From positions 1 to 35,832 of the forward strand of contig DATKAO010000132.1 of NCBI GenBank assembly GCA_035498015.1: 35,832 nucleotides of DNA. The letters run 5' to 3'. How positions within the stretch are numbered: position 1 is the stretch's first letter; every line of letters begins with the position of its first letter. The translations under genes were made by a program, and so were the position numbers. This DNA is from Myxococcota bacterium. Its GTDB lineage: Bacteria; Myxococcota_A; UBA9160; SZUA-336. Below are positions 31,109 through 35,832 of the stretch, piece after piece. Below the pieces are notes generated by a model. That model had not been told where the DNA came from. It saw only the letters and a program-made list of their open reading frames with translations, and searched no databases.

Positions 31109-32262
31109 AGACAAGAGTAGAGCGCGTCGAGCAGCGCGTGCGGCCGCGGATCGACGAGCCAGACCCCCGTGTGCATCAGGTTCATCACGTAGCCGAAGCC
31201 GAGCTTCGCCTCGGGGTCGGCCATGCCGAGCGAGCCGCCGGCGCCGCCGTGTCCGAACGAGCGAGGGTTGGGGCCCAGCGGCTCTTCGGGCGGGCCGAGC
31301 ATGAAGCCGAGCGCGGTCTTGGTCACGAGCGGCAGCACCAGGTCGCGCCCGTAGGCCTGCTGCACGCGCGCCGCGTCGATCGCGGCGCGCCCGAGCACAC
31401 GCGTGCCGTCGAGCTCGCCGCCGTTGCCGAGCGCTCCGTAGATGCGCGCGAGCGCGTGGGCGGTGGTGTGTCCGTTCGCCGCGGGCAGCTCGGCCGCGCG
31501 CCATTCGCGCGAGTTCGGAGACAGCGCGAAGATCGGCGGATTGCCGAACACCTTGGCGACCAGCCCATTGGGGTCCTGTGCCACGAGCTCCATCAGGTTG
31601 GGACCGCCGGTCGCGATCGGCCCCTGCACGAGGCTCGCCGTGCGCGCGTCGAGCTCCTCGGGCAGCCCGATCCAGAACTCCGCGCCGAGCGGCGCCGCGA
31701 CGTGCTCGCGCACGTAGCGGCCCACGCTCATGCCAGTGACTCGCCGGATCACCTCGCCCACCAGCCAGCCGTAGGTCAGCGCGTGGTAGCCGTGCGCCGT
31801 TCCCGGCTTCCACCACGGCGCCTGCGCCTCGAGCGCGCCGGTCATGCGCTTCCAGTCGAACAGGTCGGTCGCCTGGAGCGGCTCGGCGATGCCCGCGAGG
31901 CCTGCCTGGTGACTCAGCAGGAAGCGCACGGGCAGGGTCTCCTTGCCGGCGCGCGCGAACTCGGGCCAGTAGCGCGCGACCGGCGCGTCGAGCTCGATCT
32001 CACCGCGCTCGATCAGCTGGTGCGCGCACAGCGCCGTGATGCCCTTCGTGGTCGAGTACACGTTCGCGAGCGTGTCACGCTGCCACGGGCGGGCCTTGGA
32101 CTCGTCGGTGAAGCCGCCCCACAGGTCGAGCACGGGCCGGCCCTCGAGATAGATCGTCAGCCCCGCGCCGAGCTCGGCCCCGCTCGCGAAGGAAGCCTCG
32201 AAGACCTCGCGCACGCGCTTGAAGCGCGCGTCGCACTGCCCCTGGAGCACGGTGTTCGCCAT
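31105..32262 (-). CDS. serine hydrolase of the class C beta-lactamase / EstB type
   Basis: The 385-residue penicillin-binding-fold enzyme has S70-T-T-K73 as the SxxK nucleophile motif, Y159 in GYHALTYG for the YxN-like tyrosine, and FGHGGAGGSLG near the end in place of KTG. This pattern is typical of the EstB-type esterase and lactone hydrolase group, so I expect esterase, not antibiotic-resistance, activity. There is no signal peptide, so it is cytoplasmic. TAAAAT lies six bases before the ATG with no Shine-Dalgarno sequence, suggesting a leaderless message although the F420-type oxidoreductase gene lies just upstream. The MerR regulator is coupled at its end. Confidence 0.88.
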   Translation of the reverse strand: MANTVLQGQCDARFKRVREVFEASFASGAELGAGLTIYLEGRPVLDLWGGFTDESKARPWQRDTLANVYSTTKGITALCAHQLIERGEIELDAPVARYWPEFARAGKETLPVRFLLSHQAGLAGIAEPLQATDLFDWKRMTGALEAQAPWWKPGTAHGYHALTYGWLVGEVIRRVTGMSVGRYVREHVAAPLGAEFWIGLPEELDARTASLVQGPIATGGPNLMELVAQDPNGLVAKVFGNPPIFALSPNSREWRAAELPAANGHTTAHALARIYGALGNGGELDGTRVLGRAAIDAARVQQAYGRDLVLPLVTKTALGFMLGPPEEPLGPNPRSFGHGGAGGSLGMADPEAKLGFGYVMNLMHTGVWLVDPRPHALLDALYSCL

Positions 32263-32268
32263 GCCGCC

Positions 32269-32274
32269 ATTTTA
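32269..32274 (-). promoter_or_regulatory. -10 box, leaderless, before the esterase
   Basis: TAAAAT on the minus strand, six bases (GGCGGC) before the ATG at 32262. Five of six bases match TATAAT. The only other upstream candidate for translation signals is the GC run itself, so a leaderless transcript is the simplest reading. Confidence 0.5.
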
Positions 32275-32283
32275 CTCCGCGGG

Positions 32284-33153
32284 CTAGCGCAGCTTCCGGA
32301 TCACCGTCTCGGCATAGCCCTCGAGGTAGCGGCGCTTCTGGTCCAGGCTCGAGGTCGGGCCCAGCGCGTACAAGAAGGGGTAGCTGACGGTGCCGTGCGC
32401 GCCGCGGTCCTGGAGCCGGCGCAGTACGTCGGCGTCGGGCGGGACGGTCAGCGGCACGATCGCCTCGAACGGCTCGCGCGCGCGGCCGGCCTCGGCGCGC
32501 AGCCGCGCGATCTCGGCCAGATCGCGCTCGGCTTGGGCGGGGTCGGTGCCGGTGCCCAGCCAGCCGTCGCCCAGCCGCGCGGTGCGGCGCAGCGCGGCCG
32601 GGCTGTTGCCGCCCACATAGATGGGGACCGGCCGGCTCGGGGCCGGGCTCATCTGCAGGCGCGGGATGTCGAAGAAGCGGCCGTGGTGCTCGGCCATGCC
32701 CGGCTTCCAGAGCGCGCGCAGCGCGCCGATCGACTCGTCGTAGCGCGCGCCGCGCGTCGCGAAGTCGACGCCGAGCTGGTCGAACTCCTCCTTCATCCAG
32801 CCGGCGCCCGTGCCCAGCACGAAGCGCCCGTGGCAGAGCACGTCGAGGGTGGCGCACGCCTTCGCGACCGGGATCGGGTGACGCAGCGGCAGGATGTAGA
32901 CCATGGTCGCGAAGCGGATGCGCGAAGTGACTGCCGCCATCGCCGCCACCACCGAGAACGGCTCGGGCCAGGGAGTCTCGGCGTGGAACCCGGGTACACC
33001 ATCCTGTGTATATGGATACTTCGAGGCGATCTTCTCCGGGTGGAACAGGTGGTCCGAGACCAGGATGCCCTCGAAGCCGAGCTGCTCCGCGATGCGCGCG
33101 ATGTCGACCAGCTGCTCGGGCTCGCTGAAGGAAACGGCCTGCCAGAACTTCAC
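32284..33153 (-). CDS. LLM-class F420-dependent oxidoreductase
   Basis: This 289-residue luciferase-like protein is of the shorter, F420-type branch. Blocks: IARIAEQLGFEGILVSDHLF, then VVAAMAAVTSRIRFATMVYILPLRHPIPVAKACATLDVL, GRFVLGTGAGWMKEEFDQLGVDF and VPIYVGGNSPAALRRTARLGDGW. These resemble TIGR03619-like proteins. Reaction and substrate are unknown. The start is GTG at 33153, overlapping the stop of the CxxCH protein gene in GTGA. Its stop is 21 bases before the esterase start. Confidence 0.87.
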   Translation of the reverse strand: MKFWQAVSFSEPEQLVDIARIAEQLGFEGILVSDHLFHPEKIASKYPYTQDGVPGFHAETPWPEPFSVVAAMAAVTSRIRFATMVYILPLRHPIPVAKACATLDVLCHGRFVLGTGAGWMKEEFDQLGVDFATRGARYDESIGALRALWKPGMAEHHGRFFDIPRLQMSPAPSRPVPIYVGGNSPAALRRTARLGDGWLGTGTDPAQAERDLAEIARLRAEAGRAREPFEAIVPLTVPPDADVLRRLQDRGAHGTVSYPFLYALGPTSSLDQKRRYLEGYAETVIRKLR

Positions 33154-33752
33154 TTCGACTTCCCTCCCGCGGGTGCGGTGACCGCCAGCGGCGCCGGCGA
33201 AGAGCTGTAGATGCGGTCGCCCTCTTTCGAGCCGTCGGCGTTGGCCGCGTTGCCCGCCCCGTAGAAGGCCACGCGGCCGGTCGCGGCGGGCGGCGCGATC
33301 CAGTCGAAGCTCCACTGCCGCCCGCCGGCCTCGCCGACCCCGGTCCCGTAGTACGAGTGACTCACGTAGTCGCGGTTCGCCATGACCCCGTGGATCACCT
33401 CGGTGTTGGGCGAGTCGGTGATCACGAACTCACCCGCGCCCTTCCAGGTCTTGGCGGCGATGGCGGTGAGCTGGAAGCCCCAGCGCGTGCGCTCGGCGTC
33501 GGGGTGGTGCAGGGCCACGGTCAGCGTGTAGCGCTGGCCGGGCACGTAGCGCTTGGGCACGCCCATGAGCTGCAGCCGGTCGCGGCCGTCGGAGTTCACG
33601 GGGAAGCCGGTGTGACAGGCGGTGCAGACCGGCTCGGCCGGGAAGCCGCCGCCCTGGGGCACGCCGGTGGTGCCGGGCTGCGGCCCGGTCGAAGAGGCCA
33701 ACGCCGCGAGGGCGGGCGCGAGCGCCGCTGCCACCAGCCAGAACCTCCGCAA
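33150..33752 (-). CDS. exported CxxCH (one heme c) protein with choice-of-anchor V-like domain
   Basis: The 200-residue protein has a signal peptide (RRFWLVAAALAPALAALAS), then PVCTACHTGF with a single CxxCH (C43, C46, H47) for covalent heme. The following PKRYVPGQRYTLTVALHH and WGFQLTAIAA segments match the choice-of-anchor V / reelin-like beta domain found with c-type hemes. It is periplasmic or surface-exposed and probably carries electrons or binds a ligand. The start is TTG at 33752 after GGGGGGCGGGAA; no ATG or GTG fits the signal peptide. It is coupled to the F420-type oxidoreductase that follows, which is an odd pairing because that enzyme is cytoplasmic. Confidence 0.75.
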   Translation of the reverse strand: MRRFWLVAAALAPALAALASSTGPQPGTTGVPQGGGFPAEPVCTACHTGFPVNSDGRDRLQLMGVPKRYVPGQRYTLTVALHHPDAERTRWGFQLTAIAAKTWKGAGEFVITDSPNTEVIHGVMANRDYVSHSYYGTGVGEAGGRQWSFDWIAPPAATGRVAFYGAGNAANADGSKEGDRIYSSSPAPLAVTAPAGGKSK

Positions 33753-33782
33753 TTCCCGCCCCCCAACGAATCGAGCGGCGCG

Positions 33783-33788
33783 ATTCTA
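33783..33788 (-). promoter_or_regulatory. -10 box overlapping the GNAT stop codon
   Basis: TAGAAT on the minus strand; its first three bases are the TAG stop of the GNAT gene. A transcript from here has a leader of about 24 bases with a GGGGGG-type ribosome binding site before the TTG at 33752. Confidence 0.4.
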
Positions 33789-34613
33789 GAACGGGAGGCC
33801 GTAGTCGAGCCAGATGCCGAACGTATGGGCCAGCCGCATGCCGGCGCGCTCCATGTTGTTCTGACTCGTGCCCCCGTAGGCCGTCTGGGTGATCACCGTG
33901 CGGCAGCCGCGCTCCGCGGCGTCGCGCCAGCGCCGCGCGATCAGCGCGCTCTGGGCGCCCCGGCCGCGCGCCTCGGGCAGCGTGGCCGACATACACAGAT
34001 ATGCGACGTCTCCGTGCACGTAGAGCGCCGCGCACGCGACCGGCACGCCGGCGTCGAGCGCCACGTAGCGCTGGATGCCGGGCACCGTGAACCAGGCCGC
34101 GCGGATGCGCAGGACGTCGTCCCACAGAAAGTCGGGCAGGCCGAAGCCGCGGGCCCAGAGCTCGAGATAGCGCTCGAGCTCGTCGAGCGGCGACGGGCGC
34201 ACCTCGAGTGCGCCGGGCGGCGGGGCGATGCGCGCCTCGATCGGCGCGAACAGCGTGCACTCGAAGCGCTCCAGACCCACCCGCTCCGAGGCGAGCGCGA
34301 CCGCCAGCGCCGAAGTCAGTTCTGCCGGGCCGATCTCGAAGCGGCCGCGGATGCCGTGCGCGCGGTAGAACGCGAGCAGCTCGCGGATCTGCCGCGCATC
34401 TTGCTGCTCGAGCCCGACCACGCGGTTGTACCACTCGACCAGCGGCACCTTGCGCGCGATGGTGGCCGTGGCGCGGCCGAAGCGGCGCACCTCGATCTCG
34501 AACGGGTTGCCCTCGAGCGCGGCGGCCGCGCGCATGCCCTCCACGTGCAGGGCCTCGTGCGCTGCCGCCAGGTGGCGCGCGAACGCGATCGAGAGCGTCG
34601 GCGGCGAGCTCAT
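33786..34613 (-). CDS. GNAT-family N-acetyltransferase
   Basis: This 275-residue protein has a C-terminal GNAT domain: VPVACAALYVHGDVAYLCMSATLPEARGRGAQSALIARRW holds the acetyl-CoA pyrophosphate loop (RGRGAQ), and TQTAYGGTSQNNMERAGMRLAHTF is the last strand region. The N-terminal 120 residues look like a second, degraded acetyltransferase half. The acceptor is unknown. ATG 34613 is chosen because it overlaps the TruD stop (ATGA), so translational coupling is expected. TATGAT is also present nine bases before the start, inside the TruD gene, and may be coincidence. Confidence 0.82.
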   Translation of the reverse strand: MSSPPTLSIAFARHLAAAHEALHVEGMRAAAALEGNPFEIEVRRFGRATATIARKVPLVEWYNRVVGLEQQDARQIRELLAFYRAHGIRGRFEIGPAELTSALAVALASERVGLERFECTLFAPIEARIAPPPGALEVRPSPLDELERYLELWARGFGLPDFLWDDVLRIRAAWFTVPGIQRYVALDAGVPVACAALYVHGDVAYLCMSATLPEARGRGAQSALIARRWRDAAERGCRTVITQTAYGGTSQNNMERAGMRLAHTFGIWLDYGLPF

Positions 34614-35782
34614 GTGTCTCGCATCATAGGCCTCGTCGGGCTTCGGCCGGCGACGCCGCACTGATCGAGCAGCTCGGTCGCGAAGGAGCCGGGCGGCAGC
34701 GCGAACTCGAGCCAGGTGACTCCCGCGGGCTCGGGCTCGTCGAGGCGCGGAGGCTCGAGGAACGGCACCACCAGCTCGCGCCGGTCGCCGGGGCTCGCGA
34801 GCGGCGACTCGCCCGCGAACGCCTCCCAGTCGAAGCCGGTGGCGGCGCTCCAGGCGCGCTCCTCACGAGTCACCTCGGCCGACGGAGCGTACATGTCGGG
34901 GCCGGGCAGCGGGCCGGTCGCGAGCACCTCGAGCAGGCCGGGCGCCGCGCGCCGGCTGGCGTCGGCGGCGTCGGCGGCCGTGCAGCGGAAGAGGCCGCCG
35001 CCGCGCCGGCGCGCGACGTCGCCGGCGCGCAGCGCATGAGTGAGTCCAGTGGCGCGCCGGGCCTCGAGCACGGCGTTGAACACCGCGCTCTGCGCGGCCG
35101 ACGCCACGAGCTTGCGGAACGACGGACCCGCCGCGCGCAGCGCGCCGGCCGGGTCCTCGGGCGCGCGCCGCAGCGCGCCGACCACGCGGCCGAACAGCCC
35201 CGGGCGGTACTCGGACGGGAGCGGCTCACCCGCGCGCCAGGCGCCGCCCGAGTCGACGCACAGTGCCGCGGTACGCGCGAGATCGCCGGCGGCCCAGGCT
35301 CGCGCGAGCGCGAGGTTCAGCTCGCCCGAGCCGAAGCGCTGCGCGCCGAAGCGGTTCTCGAGTCCCGCGTGCGCCAGGCGCTCGAGTGACTCGCACAGCG
35401 CCGTGCGGCCTGCCGGCTCGACGTCGCCCAGCCCCAGCCGGAAGCGGTTGCCCTGCAAGTGACCCAGCCGGAGCTTGTTGCGGTGGCGCGAGACCGACAC
35501 GACCTCGAGCCGCCCGCCCGGAGCTTTCAGCTCGGCGAGTGATTTCTCGTCGCCCAGCCGTACGCTGAACCACTGGCGCGCGACCGCATTGCGGTCCTTG
35601 CGGCCCGCGTAGCCCACGTCTCTCCGCGGTCGCCGCGCGGCGCGCGCCAGCGCGTCGATCACGTCGTCGGTGTTGAGCTGCTCTTTCTCGACCAGCAGCC
35701 ACAGGTGCTCGCCCGCGCCCTCCGGCTCGTAGGCCGGGAGCTCGGTGACTCGGAAGTATTCCGCGCCGGGCAGGAGCCGCAT
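34610..35782 (-). CDS. truD: tRNA pseudouridine(13) synthase TruD
   Basis: This 390-residue TruD-family enzyme makes pseudouridine at position 13 of some tRNAs. The catalytic aspartate lies in GYAGRKDRNAV near residue 60, the family motif. NRFGAQRFG around 142-150 is the second TruD signature, and HRNKLRLGHLQGNRFRL (98-115) is the third. Length is slightly above the usual 350. The C-terminal segment EFALPPGSFATELLDQCGV is also conserved in the family. It is the only clear housekeeping gene in the window. TACCGT lies seven bases before the ATG and there is no ribosome binding site. The GNAT gene follows in an ATGA overlap. Confidence 0.95.
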   Translation of the reverse strand: MRLLPGAEYFRVTELPAYEPEGAGEHLWLLVEKEQLNTDDVIDALARAARRPRRDVGYAGRKDRNAVARQWFSVRLGDEKSLAELKAPGGRLEVVSVSRHRNKLRLGHLQGNRFRLGLGDVEPAGRTALCESLERLAHAGLENRFGAQRFGSGELNLALARAWAAGDLARTAALCVDSGGAWRAGEPLPSEYRPGLFGRVVGALRRAPEDPAGALRAAGPSFRKLVASAAQSAVFNAVLEARRATGLTHALRAGDVARRRGGGLFRCTAADAADASRRAAPGLLEVLATGPLPGPDMYAPSAEVTREERAWSAATGFDWEAFAGESPLASPGDRRELVVPFLEPPRLDEPEPAGVTWLEFALPPGSFATELLDQCGVAGRSPTRPMMRDT

Positions 35783-35789
35783 CGCCCCG

Positions 35790-35795
35790 ACGGTA
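35790..35795 (-). promoter_or_regulatory. possible -10 box, leaderless, before truD
   Basis: TACCGT on the minus strand, seven bases before the ATG at 35782. It fits TANNNT but otherwise matches TATAAT weakly. No -35 is clear in the remaining bases of the window. Confidence 0.35.
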
Positions 35796-35832
35796 GCGCG
35801 TTAAAGGGAAGGGGCCTGGACCATCCGGGGGG

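Noticed and set aside
31105-32262. Antibiotic-resistance beta-lactamase
   Set aside because: The SxxK motif occurs across the whole EstB/penicillin-binding fold; there is no signal peptide and no KTG motif, so an esterase is more likely.
31138-33210. 690-codon plus-strand open frame
   Set aside because: Shadow of the esterase and F420-type oxidoreductase on the minus strand; low-complexity composition and no recognisable motif.
1-35832. tRNA, rRNA, CRISPR array, insertion sequence or prophage
   Set aside because: I saw no tRNA-like cloverleaf with CCA-type end, no repeat-spacer array, and no transposase, integrase or phage structural gene.

Overview
High-GC (about 70% by eye), gene-dense bacterial chromosome with one- to four-base overlaps between neighbouring genes and many GTG starts. 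PEP-CTERM (exosortase-sorted) proteins, stacks of luciferase-like monooxygenases, amidohydrolases and Rieske oxygenases, and a TruD gene suggest an uncultured soil or sediment bacterium of the broad deltaproteobacterial, Myxococcota or Binatota type. That placement is inference; the window has no rRNA, tRNA, CRISPR array, phage gene or transposase that I can see.

Layout. (1) 1-1684: two overlapping ferritin-like genes, the first with its ribosome binding site inside a perfect hairpin. (2) 1713-4332: three tandem PEP-CTERM protein genes with a shared extended -10 element; the last two are close paralogues that each end in the same 14-bp-stem terminator. (3) 4338-13222: a mixed catabolic block with two aldehyde dehydrogenases, an EthD-like protein, a cytochrome P450, a phosphotriesterase-family hydrolase, a Rieske oxygenase, an MhpD-type hydratase and an APH-fold kinase-like protein. 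(4) 13281-14350: a seven-helix membrane protein and a small hypothetical protein. (5) 14391-28653: an unbroken 13-gene minus-strand operon: Rieske oxygenase, Tat-signal flavoprotein of the 3-ketosteroid dehydrogenase type, degenerate alpha/beta hydrolase, SnoaL-like protein, homogentisate-dioxygenase-like cupin, alpha/beta hydrolase, luciferase-like monooxygenase, alpha/beta hydrolase, amidohydrolase, SDR, acyl-CoA ligase, arylsulfatase and a VOC protein. (6) 28723-35782: a divergent SDR, a secreted protein, a MerR regulator with a serine esterase, an F420-type oxidoreductase coupled to a CxxCH protein, a GNAT protein and TruD.

How the genes may work together. Two copies of a 16-bp near-palindrome (15 of 16 bases identical) lie at 9825-9840 and 28693-28708, each over the promoter of a Rieske oxygenase gene. 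Both fit TnnAACnnGTTnnA, the operator form of the TetR-family repressor KstR of steroid catabolism. Together with the KshA-like and KstD-like enzymes, this suggests a regulon for a polycyclic, terpenoid or steroid-like substrate, possibly sulfated given the arylsulfatase. The substrate itself cannot be read from the sequence.

Two DNA-level signals stand out. Several genes have a TANNNT box only 5-7 bases before the start codon and no clear Shine-Dalgarno sequence, as expected of leaderless mRNAs. The word GTGACT/AGTCAC, and especially GAGTCACT, is far more frequent than base composition predicts.
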